A DNA stretch of 64,000 nt from Thioclava nitratireducens (lineage in GTDB: Bacteria > Pseudomonadota > Alphaproteobacteria > Rhodobacterales > Rhodobacteraceae). The stretch is taken from the NCBI RefSeq assembly GCF_001940525.2, contig NZ_CP019437.1, forward strand, positions 842,501 to 906,500, read 5' to 3'. Positions 8,502-17,024 of this stretch are shown here, piece by piece. Numbering within the stretch: the stretch's first letter is position 1; every line of letters starts with the position of its first letter. The notes under the pieces are model-generated. The model made no database searches, was not told the origin of the DNA, and was given only the letters and a program-made list of their open reading frames with translations. The translations under genes were made by a program, and so were the position numbers.

Positions 8502-9281
8502 TTACTCGGCGATGAACCGTTTCATCACCTCCGCCTCCTGCGCCTCCATGAAGCGCTGGGCGGTGGCCATGTGATCGGCCATGATCTTGCGGGCGTCCTC
8601 GGCGCGGCCCTCGCGCAGGGCGTCGATCAGGGCGATCTGGTGGTTGCGCCCGCTCTCCCAAAGCTCGCGATTGGGCGGGGCGTATAGCTTTTTGTAGACC
8701 GTCAGGTCCGACAGGATCTGCGCCATGAAGCGGATCAGGAAAGACAGGAGCGGATTGTCTGAATGCCGCGCCAGCGCTGCGTGGAACTGCAGAGATTGCA
8801 CATGCTGCTCGCGTTCTTCCTCGGGCGTGGATGCAGGGACGGAGTAGCGCGCGACCAGCGCTTCCAGCTCGGCCAGATCGTCGGGGGACAGCCTGCCGGC
8901 AAGACTCGCCGCCACCTCGGGCTCCAGCGCACGGCGAATCTGGTAGATATCCGCGACGGTGAGATCCTTGAAATAGAAGTAGTTGCCGAGAAGCGCTCTG
9001 GCGCGTTCTTCGCTGACTTCCCCCACGAAGGAACCGCCGCCCGGCCCGGTGCGCGTGGTCACCAGTCCCTGGGCCTCCAGCAGTCGCATCGCCTCGCGGA
9101 TCGTGCCCTTGGCCATGCCGAACCGTTCGATCATCTCCGTCTCGCCAGGCAGGCGATCGCCCTTCTTCAGGCGCTGCGCGACAACCCAGTCCTTGATCTG
9201 ATCGGCGACGCGGGCGGGGCGAGAGCGTCTCGGTTCGGTGGCGGGCTTGCGGGGCATCGGATCTCTGTTGGGGAAACACAC
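8502..9281 (-). CDS. GntR family transcriptional regulator, FadR/FCD subfamily
   Basis: A 259-residue regulator with an N-terminal winged helix (residues about 25-95, including IERFGMAKGTIREAMRLLEA and the wing TRTGPGGGSFVGE) and an all-helical FCD effector domain (about 105-235) with the metal-type His residues of LQFHAALARHSDN and RNHQIALIDAL. The start is GTG 9281, chosen because AGGAG lies 8 nt upstream; an ATG at 9257 has no comparable site. It lies between the DUF1028 gene and the divergent M20 hydrolase gene. A 20-bp palindrome 43 bp upstream of its start would serve both autoregulation and control of the hydrolase. The ligand is probably a small acid, amide or peptide product of the pathway. 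Confidence 0.92.
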   Translation of the reverse strand: MCFPNRDPMPRKPATEPRRSRPARVADQIKDWVVAQRLKKGDRLPGETEMIERFGMAKGTIREAMRLLEAQGLVTTRTGPGGGSFVGEVSEERARALLGNYFYFKDLTVADIYQIRRALEPEVAASLAGRLSPDDLAELEALVARYSVPASTPEEEREQHVQSLQFHAALARHSDNPLLSFLIRFMAQILSDLTVYKKLYAPPNRELWESGRNHQIALIDALREGRAEDARKIMADHMATAQRFMEAQEAEVMKRFIAE

Positions 9282-9323
9282 TGGCGTTTCTCCTAGACCA
9301 ATTCACGTCAAAAGAGTAGACAA

Positions 9324-9343
9324 CTATTTATCATGATAAATAG
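9324..9343. promoter_or_regulatory. palindromic operator, probable GntR site 2
   Basis: The perfect 20-bp palindrome CTATTTATCATGATAAATAG lies between gntR (start 9281, minus) and the M20 amidohydrolase gene (start 9354, plus). Its central 12 bp equal the palindrome at 7568-7579. It lies just before the hydrolase ribosome-binding site, so binding should block hydrolase transcription and probably the regulator's own. Confidence 0.8.
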
Positions 9344-9353
9344 AGGTGGTGCC

Positions 9354-10574
9354 ATGCAGGATTGGGGTGCAGTAGCGCAAGAGCGGCTGGAGACGATCGC
9401 GAAAGTCTCCGAGCCCGGTCCCGGCGTGACCCGGCTGCCTTTCGGTCCCGAGCACGAGGCGGCGCTGGAGATCATCACGGATTGGATGCAGAAAGCGCGC
9501 TGCAAGGTCACGCTCGATGCGGCGGGCACGCTGATCGGGCGGAGGGAAGGGCCTGAGGGGGCACCCACGCTGCTGATCGGCTCTCATCAGGACAGCGTGC
9601 GTGCCGGTGGTGCGTTCGACGGGATCATGGGGGTGGCGCTGGGATGCCTGGCGCTCGAGGCGATTGGCGATCGCGCTCTGCCGTTTTCCGTGGAAGTGCT
9701 GGCCTTCGCTGATGAGGAAGGCGTGCGTTTCCCGACCGCGCTGATCGGACCGCGCGCCTTGGCCGGCACGCTCGATCCGTCCGTTTTCGCGATGGTGGAC
9801 AAGACGGGCGTAAGCCTCGGCGCGGCGCTCGAGGCCTTTGGCGGAGACCCGGAGGGCACCGCGGCGCTGGCGCGCGATCCGGTCAGTGTCGCGGGCTATG
9901 TGGAGCTGCATATCGAACAGGGCCCGGTGCTTGAGGGCGAAGACAAGCCGCTCGGCGTCGTCACCGCGATTTCCGGGATCGAGCGGCATCGCGTCACGAT
10001 CACCGGCGAAGCGGGACATGCGGGCACCGTGCCGATGGAGATGCGCCACGACGCGCTGCTGGCAGCCTCGGATCTGGTGCGCGGCGTGCACGATATGGCG
10101 CGCGATCACGGTATCCGGGCGACGGTCGGGCAGCTCGATGTCTCGCCCAACGTGGTCAACGCGATTCCCGCGCGGGTCGATCTGACCATTGAGATCCGCG
10201 CCGCCGAAGACCCGGCCCGTGCCGCAATGGGCGCGGCGCTTGGCCCGCTCTGCGCGCTGATCGCGGAGGCGACGGCGACGCAGATCGAGATCGAGAAGAC
10301 CTATGCGCAGCCCGCCCAAGCCTGCGATGCAGCGCTGCGAGAGGGGCTCGCCGCAGCTGTGCGCAACGTGACCGGAGAGGCCGCGCCGGAGCTGCCCTCG
10401 GGGGCCACGCATGACGCTTCCGCCATGGCCGATCTCTGCCCGATCACGATGCTGTTTTTGCGCTGCAAGGGCGGGATCAGCCATAACCCGGCCGAATATG
10501 CGAGCGCCGGCGATATGGGGCAGGCGGTCTCCGCGCTCGCCGCTTTCCTGTCCGATTTTCGTCTCAAGGCCTGA
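9354..10574 (+). CDS. M20 family amidohydrolase (allantoate amidohydrolase / N-carbamoyl-L-amino acid hydrolase type)
   Basis: A 406-residue binuclear-metal amidohydrolase. Metal ligands are visible in order: His79 in IGSHQDS, Asp90 in GGAFDG, Glu121-Glu122 in ADEEGVRFP, His in ELHIEQGPVLE near 191, and His near the C-terminus in CKGGISHNPAEY. The segments RFPTALIGPRALAG and EAGHAGTVPM with TPSGATHDAS-type GATHDA are typical of the allantoate/ureidoglycolate/N-carbamoyl-amino acid branch rather than of simple aminoacylases. I chose ATG 9354 (GAGG 7 nt upstream) rather than ATG 9333, which is inside the operator. It would release ammonia and CO2 or a free amino acid from a carbamoyl compound imported by the ABC system across the regulator. 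Confidence 0.88.
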   Translation: MQDWGAVAQERLETIAKVSEPGPGVTRLPFGPEHEAALEIITDWMQKARCKVTLDAAGTLIGRREGPEGAPTLLIGSHQDSVRAGGAFDGIMGVALGCLALEAIGDRALPFSVEVLAFADEEGVRFPTALIGPRALAGTLDPSVFAMVDKTGVSLGAALEAFGGDPEGTAALARDPVSVAGYVELHIEQGPVLEGEDKPLGVVTAISGIERHRVTITGEAGHAGTVPMEMRHDALLAASDLVRGVHDMARDHGIRATVGQLDVSPNVVNAIPARVDLTIEIRAAEDPARAAMGAALGPLCALIAEATATQIEIEKTYAQPAQACDAALREGLAAAVRNVTGEAAPELPSGATHDASAMADLCPITMLFLRCKGGISHNPAEYASAGDMGQAVSALAAFLSDFRLKA

Positions 10575-10774
10575 AACGGAGTCCCGAACCACGCTAACTG
10601 CGTCGGATGAAAAGCTTTCGCGACAAGAGGCGCAGCCAATCTCCCTGCAAACACCAATATCGAACCGATCCGTCCGTCAACAGACCAGCGCAATCCGGCC
10701 CGCCCCCGGCCTTGCCCCTTTTCCCCGCTCGAGGAGGCGGGTATTGCTGGCGGCCCGACTTTCAGGAGACAGCC

Positions 10775-13141
10775 TTGGCCCACACCGATTCCGCCCCCGT
10801 CCAAGCCCGCATCGCGCAGACCATTGCCACGGATATCGCGGCGCAGCCCGCGCAGGTGACCGCGGCGATCGGGCTTCTCGATGGCGGGGCGACCGTGCCC
10901 TTCGTGGCGCGCTACCGCAAGGAGGTCACGGGCGGGCTCGACGATACGCAGCTGCGGACGCTCTCGGAACGGCTGGGTTACCTGCGCGAGATGGAGGCGC
11001 GGCGCGAGACGATCCTCAACTCGATCCGCGAGCAGGGCAAGCTGACCGACGATCTGGCGCGCTCGATCGCGCGGGCCGAAAGCAAGGCGGCGCTCGAGGA
11101 TATCTACCTGCCCTTCAAGCCCAAGCGCCGCACCAAGGCGATGATCGCGCGCGAGAACGGGCTGGAGCCGCTGTTGCGCGCCATTCAGGAAGACCGGAAC
11201 GCCGCGCCTGAAGTGCTGGCCGAGGATTACGTTACCGAGGCCGTGCCCACGCCGAAGGACGCCCTGACCGGCGCGCGCGACATCCTGACCGAGGAACTGT
11301 CGGAAAACGCCGAGCTGCTTGGCAATTTGCGCGATTTCATGCGCGCCGAGGCCTTCATCGCCGCGCGCGTCGTGCCGGGCAAGGAAGAGGCGGGCGCGAA
11401 GTTCTCGGATTATTTCGACCATCGCGAGAAATGGGCCGACATTCCCGGCCACCGGGCACTTGCCATCCTGCGCGCCGCGAAGGAAGAGATCGTGACGATG
11501 GAGATCGCGCCCGATCCGGAGACCGGTGAAGACCGCGCGATCGGCAAGATCGCAGCGACCCTCGACACGCAGGCCGGACGCCCGGGCGATCTGTGGCTGC
11601 GCGACGTGGCGCGGTGGGCCTGGCGGGTGAAATTCTCGGTTTCGCTCTATGTGGATCTGCTGGGTGAGCTGCGTCAGCGCGCCCATGACGAGGCGATCAA
11701 AGTCTTCGCGCGCAACCTGCACGATCTGCTTCTGGCTGCCCCGGCCGGTCCGCGCGCGACGCTCGGCCTCGATCCGGGCATCCGCACCGGGGTGAAGGCG
11801 GCGGTGGTCGATGCGACCGGCAAGCTTCTGGAGACCGCGACGCTCTACCCGTTCCAGCCGAAGATGGACCTGCGCGGCGCCGAGGCGAAGATCATCGACA
11901 TGGTCAAGCGCCACGGGATCGAGCTGATCGCGATCGGCAACGGCACCGCCAGCCGCGAGACCGAACGGATGGTCGCGGATACCCTGAAGCTGCTGCCGCC
12001 GGGGGTGCGCGCGCCGACGAAAGTGGTGGTCTCGGAAGCCGGGGCGTCGGTCTATTCGGCTTCGGAACTGGCCGCGCGCGAATTCCCCGATCTGGATGTC
12101 AGCTTGCGCGGCGCGGTCTCGATCGCGCGGCGCCTGCAGGACCCGCTGGCGGAACTGGTGAAGATCGAACCGCAGAGCATCGGCGTCGGGCAATATCAGC
12201 ACGACGTGGATCAGCGCCGCCTGTCGCAGGCGCTGGAGGCGGTCGTCGAGGATGCGGTGAACGCGGTGGGCGTGGACCTGAACATGGCCTCCGCGCCGCT
12301 TCTGGCGCAGGTGGCGGGGCTTGGTCCCGCGCTGGCTCAGGCCATCGTCGCGCATCGCGACGCGCATGGCGCCTTCCCCTCGCGCCGTGCGCTGATGGAA
12401 GTGGCGGGGCTCGGCCCCAAGGCCTTCGAGCAATGCGCGGGCTTCCTGCGTATCCGCGATGGCGAAGAGCCGCTCGATGCCTCGTCCGTCCACCCCGAAG
12501 CCTACGCGGTCGCGCGCAAGATCGTGCAAAGCTGCGGCCGCGACATCCGCGAGATCATGGGCCAGCCGACGGCGTTGAAAGGCCTGCGTGCAGAGCAGTT
12601 CGTGACCGACGAGTTCGGCCTGCCCACCATTCGCGATATCTTCGCGGAACTGGAAAAACCCGGTCGCGATCCGCGCCCCACCTTCAAGACCGCGCAATTC
12701 ACCGACGGGGTCGAGGACATCAAGGATCTCAAGCCGGGGATGAGCCTCGAGGGCACCGTGACCAACGTCGCAGCCTTTGGCGCTTTCGTGGATATCGGCG
12801 TGCATCAGGACGGTCTGGTGCATGTCAGCCAGCTCGCCGATCGCTTCGTGAAGGATCCGCATGAGGTGGTGAAGGCGGGCGACGTGGTGCGCGTGCGCGT
12901 GACCGAGGTCGACATCCCGCGCAAACGGATCGGCCTGTCGATGCGCAAGCAATCCGAGGGCGGCGCTCCTGCGCGGGGCAACGGCCCGGCGCGGCAAGAC
13001 AAGGGGCAGGATCGGGGTAAACCCGGCCCGCAAGGCCCCCGTGGCAAAGGGGCCGGCAAGGGGCAAGGCAAGGCGCCAGCAAAAGACAGCGGCAATGGTG
13101 CCTTCGGCGCGGCGCTGCGCGATGCGATGAACCGGCGCTGA
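10775..13141 (+). CDS. tex: Tex, RNA-binding transcription accessory protein
   Basis: A 788-residue Tex/YhgF protein. In order: helical N-terminal region (IAQTIATDIAAQPAQVTAAI), YqgF-like RNase H fold (TLGLDPGIRTGVKAAVVD near residue 330), helix-hairpin-helix region (LAQVAGLGPALAQAIVAHRD and LMEVAGLGPKAFEQCAGFLRI), and an S1 domain (LEGTVTNVAAFGAFVDIGVHQDGLVH near 660). A basic Gly/Lys-rich tail follows, about 60 residues, longer than in many homologues. The start is TTG 10775: AGGAG lies at 10764-10768 and the family begins at this point; the frame upstream of it has no family similarity. Tex binds nucleic acid and influences transcription and gene expression; its exact role varies between bacteria. 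Confidence 0.95.
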   Translation: MAHTDSAPVQARIAQTIATDIAAQPAQVTAAIGLLDGGATVPFVARYRKEVTGGLDDTQLRTLSERLGYLREMEARRETILNSIREQGKLTDDLARSIARAESKAALEDIYLPFKPKRRTKAMIARENGLEPLLRAIQEDRNAAPEVLAEDYVTEAVPTPKDALTGARDILTEELSENAELLGNLRDFMRAEAFIAARVVPGKEEAGAKFSDYFDHREKWADIPGHRALAILRAAKEEIVTMEIAPDPETGEDRAIGKIAATLDTQAGRPGDLWLRDVARWAWRVKFSVSLYVDLLGELRQRAHDEAIKVFARNLHDLLLAAPAGPRATLGLDPGIRTGVKAAVVDATGKLLETATLYPFQPKMDLRGAEAKIIDMVKRHGIELIAIGNGTASRETERMVADTLKLLPPGVRAPTKVVVSEAGASVYSASELAAREFPDLDVSLRGAVSIARRLQDPLAELVKIEPQSIGVGQYQHDVDQRRLSQALEAVVEDAVNAVGVDLNMASAPLLAQVAGLGPALAQAIVAHRDAHGAFPSRRALMEVAGLGPKAFEQCAGFLRIRDGEEPLDASSVHPEAYAVARKIVQSCGRDIREIMGQPTALKGLRAEQFVTDEFGLPTIRDIFAELEKPGRDPRPTFKTAQFTDGVEDIKDLKPGMSLEGTVTNVAAFGAFVDIGVHQDGLVHVSQLADRFVKDPHEVVKAGDVVRVRVTEVDIPRKRIGLSMRKQSEGGAPARGNGPARQDKGQDRGKPGPQGPRGKGAGKGQGKAPAKDSGNGAFGAALRDAMNRR

Positions 13142-13428
13142 ATCCGGGCAGGCGGGGCAGGGCGTGAGGCGCGGCTGTCTCGCGGGTCTATGCTATGCTC
13201 GCGGAAGGCTCCGCGGGACGAAATGACCACGGAGCCTCCGCCTGCAGCACGCCTTTCGCAAAGTGGCGTCATCGCGAGGCTTCGCTCGCCGTCTCCACCA
13301 GGCTATGCGAACCTTTGCCATGGCTCCGCGCCCGATGCGCCACGGGGCCGGACCCAGGCCAAGGAACCTTCGGCCCCTTCCGTCGTTGCCTCCACGAGCT
13401 CAGCAGCAACGCCGGAACACGCGCCGAC
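13142..13428 (+). other. intergenic region between tex and the CDF gene
   Basis: This 287-bp stretch holds two short GC-rich hairpins (around 13200-13218 and 13273-13290), which may end the tex transcript, and the EcfG-type promoter candidate at 13363-13387. No small gene could be supported. Confidence 0.5.
13363..13387 (+). promoter_or_regulatory. EcfG-type promoter candidate upstream of the CDF transporter
   Basis: GGAAC at 13363-13367 and CGTT at 13384-13387 are separated by exactly 16 bp, the consensus of alphaproteobacterial general-stress sigma factors of the EcfG type. Transcription would start about 35 bp before the ATG at 13429, on the correct strand. A second exact site is found upstream of the hybrid histidine kinase. 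Confidence 0.5.
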
Positions 13429-14367
13429 ATGGCACACGACCACAGTCACAGCCACGACCATGGACATGGCGGACCGGGGCATTCTCATGCGCCGGCGACA
13501 TTCGGCAAGGCGTTTGCCATCGGCATTGCACTGAATACGCTCTACGTCTGTCTTGAGGCCGCCTTCGGTCTGATCTCGGGCTCGCTCGCGCTGCTGGCCG
13601 ATGCCGGGCATAACCTGTCGGACGTGTTCGGCCTCGCCATCGCCTGGTTCGCGACCTGGCTGGAGCGCAAGCCGCCCTCGGGACGCAAGACCTATGGCTA
13701 CAAACGCGCGCCGATCCTCGCCTCCCTGGCGAATGCGGTCATCCTTCTGGTCGCGGTCGGCGCCATCGTCTGGGAGGCCGTTCGCCGCCTGCTCGACCCG
13801 CAGCCCGTGGGCAGCGACACCATCCTCTGGGTCGCCGTGGTGGGGCTGATCGTCAACACCGGCACCGCCCTTCTGTTCATGCGCGGCCGCAACAGCGACC
13901 TCAACATCAAGGGCGCCTTCCTGCACATGGCCGCCGACGCCGCCGTCACCGCAGGTGTGATCGTTGCGGCGCTGCTGATCATGTGGTTCGGCTGGCAATG
14001 GCTGGACCCGGTTTTCAGCTTGGTGATCGCTGCGGTGATCCTGGTGGGCACATGGGGCCTGCTGCGCGACAGCGTGAAGCTGGCGATGGATACCGTGCCT
14101 CCGGGGATCGATCTGGAGGACGTGCGGGCCCGGCTGGAGAACCTGCCCGGCGTCGCCAGCCTGCACGATCTGCACGTCTGGGCGCTGAGCACGACGGACA
14201 CGGCCCTCACCTGCCACCTGGTGATGCCGGAGGGTCGGCCCGATGACGCTTTCCTGCTGAACGCGGCCGATGAGCTGCACGAACATCACGGGATCGGACA
14301 CGCTACCTTGCAAGTCGAGACCGACCCCGCCAAGGCCTGTCGCCTTGCGCCCGAGGATGTGGTGTAG
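13429..14367 (+). CDS. cation diffusion facilitator (CDF) family metal exporter, ZitB/CzcD type
   Basis: A 312-residue inner-membrane protein. A histidine-rich cytoplasmic N-terminus (MAHDHSHSHDHGHG) probably binds Zn(II). Six hydrophobic segments follow; the transport-site motif is in LLADAGHNLSD (segment II) and a paired site is in HMAADAAVTAG (segment V). The C-terminal cytoplasmic domain carries LHDLHVWALS and the metal ligands of GHATLQVE. It would exchange cytoplasmic zinc or a similar divalent metal for protons. I chose ATG 13429 because the His-rich stretch starts there; the longer frame from 13195 is not conserved in type. An EcfG-type promoter candidate lies 42-66 bp upstream. Gene ends 61 bp from the convergent exoD-like gene. 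Confidence 0.92.
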   Translation: MAHDHSHSHDHGHGGPGHSHAPATFGKAFAIGIALNTLYVCLEAAFGLISGSLALLADAGHNLSDVFGLAIAWFATWLERKPPSGRKTYGYKRAPILASLANAVILLVAVGAIVWEAVRRLLDPQPVGSDTILWVAVVGLIVNTGTALLFMRGRNSDLNIKGAFLHMAADAAVTAGVIVAALLIMWFGWQWLDPVFSLVIAAVILVGTWGLLRDSVKLAMDTVPPGIDLEDVRARLENLPGVASLHDLHVWALSTTDTALTCHLVMPEGRPDDAFLLNAADELHEHHGIGHATLQVETDPAKACRLAPEDVV

Positions 14368-14428
14368 GCGGAGGCGGGGGAGGCCGAATCAAGCGATCCT
14401 TGGCCCGAACTGGTGCTGCGATTGCGGC

Positions 14429-15076
14429 TCAGAGCATCAGCCAGACGGCGCCGCCAGCGATCAGTAGCAATGCGTAACCGACGGCCACGATCACCCCGTC
14501 ACGCGCCAGAATCCCAAGAGAAAACGCCGTGATCGGAAGCCCGACCAAGGGAACCGTTACCGGGATGGCCCCGAGGATAAGCAAGGATCCCCCGGTCACG
14601 ATAAGGATCACCGCGATCGCGGAGATCGAGACGTTGCCGCGGGCGAGGGGCTCCCATCTGCGATGCATATGCCTGCGCAGCCAGTCAGCGGCCGGACGCA
14701 GTCTTTCGGCCGCCTTGCGAACGCGGTCCGCCGGGATCTCGCGTTTGGCCAAGAAGCCCGGCAACCAGATGCCGTTTCGACCGAGGAGCGTGTAGAACCC
14801 GATAAGCGCGACCAGAGTCCCGAGCGCACCGCCAATGCCGGGGATCATGCCGACCGGGAGGATCATGAAGATCGCGGCGATCATCAGCAGCGGCGCATGG
14901 CCCTGCGAGCCGATTTCCTTGGTCAGTTCGCCGAGCGTAATGGTCTCTTGCCCCTCGGTGAGCCGCTGCAGCCGCTCGATCATTGTCGGGACAGCTTCGG
15001 GCCCCGCTTGAGCGTCATTCGAGGTCGCAGCGGACCCGCCCGCGTGGCTTGCCGATGGTTCGATCTTCTTGCTCAT
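14429..15076 (-). CDS. ExoD family exopolysaccharide-synthesis-related membrane protein
   Basis: A 215-residue membrane protein of the ExoD family. After about 30 polar residues comes the family helix TMIERLQRLTEG followed by TLGELTKEIGSQGHAPLLMI, then hydrophobic segments with the GMIPGIGG motif and a Gly/Pro-rich pair near the C-terminus (PVTVPLVGLPITAFSLGILARDG). ExoD of rhizobia is needed for normal exopolysaccharide production and alkaline tolerance, but its molecular action is unknown. No ribosome-binding site is evident before ATG 15076, so an internal ATG at 14980 (before IERLQ) is possible. It converges with the CDF gene. A near-match to the EcfG promoter ends just before the start codon. 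Confidence 0.85.
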   Translation of the reverse strand: MSKKIEPSASHAGGSAATSNDAQAGPEAVPTMIERLQRLTEGQETITLGELTKEIGSQGHAPLLMIAAIFMILPVGMIPGIGGALGTLVALIGFYTLLGRNGIWLPGFLAKREIPADRVRKAAERLRPAADWLRRHMHRRWEPLARGNVSISAIAVILIVTGGSLLILGAIPVTVPLVGLPITAFSLGILARDGVIVAVGYALLLIAGGAVWLML

Positions 15077-15170
15077 TCAGAAACAACAGGTCCGGAGGCC
15101 GCGTGTTCCCGGAGACAGGCCTCGTGCCGGTCGGTTTCGTCGCGATCGCGTTCATATCGCTTCATGCAAA

Positions 15171-15199
15171 GGCCCCGGCGCGACAGTTGCGCCGGGGCC
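15171..15199 (-). terminator. intrinsic terminator after yghU
   Basis: A perfect 11-bp GC stem (GGCCCCGGCGC and GCGCCGGGGCC) with a 7-nt loop lies 26 bp beyond the yghU stop on the minus strand and is followed there by TTT. Confidence 0.75.
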
Positions 15200-15224
15200 A
15201 AATCATCCAAAACGGGTCGGTCGC

Positions 15225-16088
15225 TCAGACCTTGTCTTGGGTCTTCGTCTCGAAGTCGCGCGCGGAATGGCGTTCGTGGAGTTGTTCCGCCGGATCGCCG
15301 TTCGTGCGGTTGACCATTCGGCCCCGCTTCACCGCAGGACGTTCGAAAATCGTGTCGGCCCAACGTAGCACGTTCTTGTATTCATGCACCGACAGGAACT
15401 CCGCCGCGTCATAGAGCCATCCCTTCACCAGCCCGCCATACCACGGGAAGACCGCGATATCGGCGATGGTGTACTCGTCGCCCGCCAGATAGGGCGTTTC
15501 GGCGAGGCGGCGGTCGAGAACGTCGAGCTGGCGTTTGACCTCCATCGCGAAGCGGTTGATCGGGTATTCCATCTTGGTCGGCGCATAGGCGTAGAAATGC
15601 CCGAAACCTCCGCCCAGATAGGGCCCGCTGCCCATCTGCCAGAACAGCCAGGACAGGCATTCGGCGCGCTTGGCCGGCTCGGTCGGCAGGAACGCCCCGA
15701 ATTTCTCGGCCAGATAGGTCAGGATCGCACCGGATTCGAAGACCCGGATCGGCTCGGGGCCGGAGCGGTCCATCAGGGCCGGGATCTTGGAGTTCGGGTT
15801 GATCTCGACGAAGCCGGAGCCGAACTGGTCACCCTTGCTGATATCGATCAGCCAGGCGTCGTATTCCGCGTCCTCGTGACCAAGTTCGAGAAGCTCCTCG
15901 AACATGATCGTCACCTTCTGACCGTTGGGGGTCGCGAGGGAATAGAGCTGGAAGGGATGCTCGCCCACGGGCAGCGACTTGTCATGGGTCGGCCCCGCAA
16001 TGGGGCGGTTGATGCTGGCGAAACGTCCGCCGCTTTCCTGAGACCAAGTCCATACCCGGGGAGGCACGTAATCGTCGCTATCACTCAC
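15225..16088 (-). CDS. yghU: YghU-type glutathione S-transferase / disulfide-bond oxidoreductase
   Basis: A 287-residue Nu-class-type GST closely following the YghU pattern: PRVWTWSQESGGRFASINRP at the N-terminus, the family-specific block GPTHDKSLPVGEHPFQLYSL, then thioredoxin-fold strands with the glutathione site TPNGQKV and NPNSKIPAL, and the acidic FESGAILTYLAEKFG motif. The helical C-terminal domain has WQMGSGPYLGGGFGHF. E. coli YghU binds two glutathione molecules and has disulfide-reductase and peroxidase activity. I chose GTG 16088 because GGAG lies 7 nt upstream and the family starts there; the frame extends to 16127 without similarity. A terminator follows the stop. Its promoter should lie in the 335 bp before it. 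Confidence 0.93.
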   Translation of the reverse strand: MSDSDDYVPPRVWTWSQESGGRFASINRPIAGPTHDKSLPVGEHPFQLYSLATPNGQKVTIMFEELLELGHEDAEYDAWLIDISKGDQFGSGFVEINPNSKIPALMDRSGPEPIRVFESGAILTYLAEKFGAFLPTEPAKRAECLSWLFWQMGSGPYLGGGFGHFYAYAPTKMEYPINRFAMEVKRQLDVLDRRLAETPYLAGDEYTIADIAVFPWYGGLVKGWLYDAAEFLSVHEYKNVLRWADTIFERPAVKRGRMVNRTNGDPAEQLHERHSARDFETKTQDKV

Positions 16089-16423
16089 CTTGAAATCTCC
16101 GTCTTGTTGGTGCGTCAGGCTCGGCAATGCACAGCCGGACGCCGCAATTCCATCGGCACGACGATCTTCCGACCGGCGCCCCGTTTTTGTCTCTCCGCCT
16201 TCGCATCGCCTCGAAGAGTCCTCGTAGACATAGCGGGACTTTGGCGCTGTCCAAGGAAAGAGCCGGGAAGATCCGTGTGATCCGGGCGCTATGACCTTCC
16301 TCGGGGCGGTGGCCCCGGTCTGCGGATGTCGCCCACTGGGGGGTGACGAACCTTTTGAGATGGAGGCGCGGACGCCTCAACGAAGGCTGGTATCTTCGGA
16401 ACGATCGGCGAGGTCGTTTCCTG
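16089..16423. other. intergenic region between yghU and the first BLUF gene
   Basis: No gene could be supported in these 335 bp. They must hold the yghU promoter and the end of the BLUF transcript. A 6-bp hairpin (GAGGCG, CGCCTC) near 16364-16379 has no T-run. Confidence 0.5.
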
Positions 16424-16849
16424 CTAGGCGGCGATTTCTTCCCAGTCGTCTTTCGAGAGAACCTTGCAGAGATCCTCAATGGCCGCTTGTGTCATCTTTT
16501 CCGGTGCGAAGCTGCCGTCGATTTCGTAGCGGCTCAGGATCTCCCGTTTTATCCCGGACGTCTGGATCAGGTGCATGCTCCATTCCGCGAAGAGGCGATG
16601 TTCCGCGTCCCCTGCACATAAGATACGGATATCGTCGTGCCGAGGATCGCCCAGCAGGCGGAGCAGACATTTTGCGACCGCGTCCCGCTCACCCTCGAGA
16701 AGTTGCATGAAACTGCGATCACTGACGATCAGGGCGCCCGTGATGCCATCACGCAAATTATTGATGCGGGATTTCTCGAGGATATCGTCGACGGTTTCAG
16801 GCTGCAGATCGCGGTGCCTGGATGAATAGACAAGTCTGGTCAACTGCAA
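16424..16849 (-). CDS. BLUF-domain blue-light photoreceptor (stand-alone, short type)
   Basis: A 141-residue protein that is essentially one BLUF domain, as in PixD/BlrB-type sensors. The flavin-site residues are all present: Tyr8 in RLVYSS, Asn31 in SRINNLRDGITG, Gln49 in FMQLLEG and the Trp of EWSM. The DPRHDDI segment is also typical. BLUF proteins bind FAD and signal by rearranging hydrogen bonds around the Tyr-Gln pair. About 45 residues after the domain form the C-terminal helices. The start is TTG 16849, supported by GGAGGG 8 nt upstream. No output domain is fused, so it must act through a partner protein. A second BLUF gene lies at 50378. Confidence 0.93.
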   Translation of the reverse strand: MQLTRLVYSSRHRDLQPETVDDILEKSRINNLRDGITGALIVSDRSFMQLLEGERDAVAKCLLRLLGDPRHDDIRILCAGDAEHRLFAEWSMHLIQTSGIKREILSRYEIDGSFAPEKMTQAAIEDLCKVLSKDDWEEIAA

Positions 16850-17024
16850 GATGCAAACCCTCCGGCATTTTCATTTTTTTAGACCGAATGCTCGCGCGCG
16901 CCGACGCTGTCAAGCGCCATGGCTGCGCACGTCCCCGCTGAACGCACTGAATGTCGCGGGCTGCCGATCGAGGCGATCGGTGAACGTTGGGGGGGGGCAC
17001 CTGACAGGCAGATACTTCAGCGCG

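Noticed and set aside
10301..13066. Very long open frame (921 codons) antisense to tex and the M20 gene
   Set aside because: GC-rich antisense shadow: Arg/His-rich composition, no motif, and the opposite strand encodes clear Tex domains.
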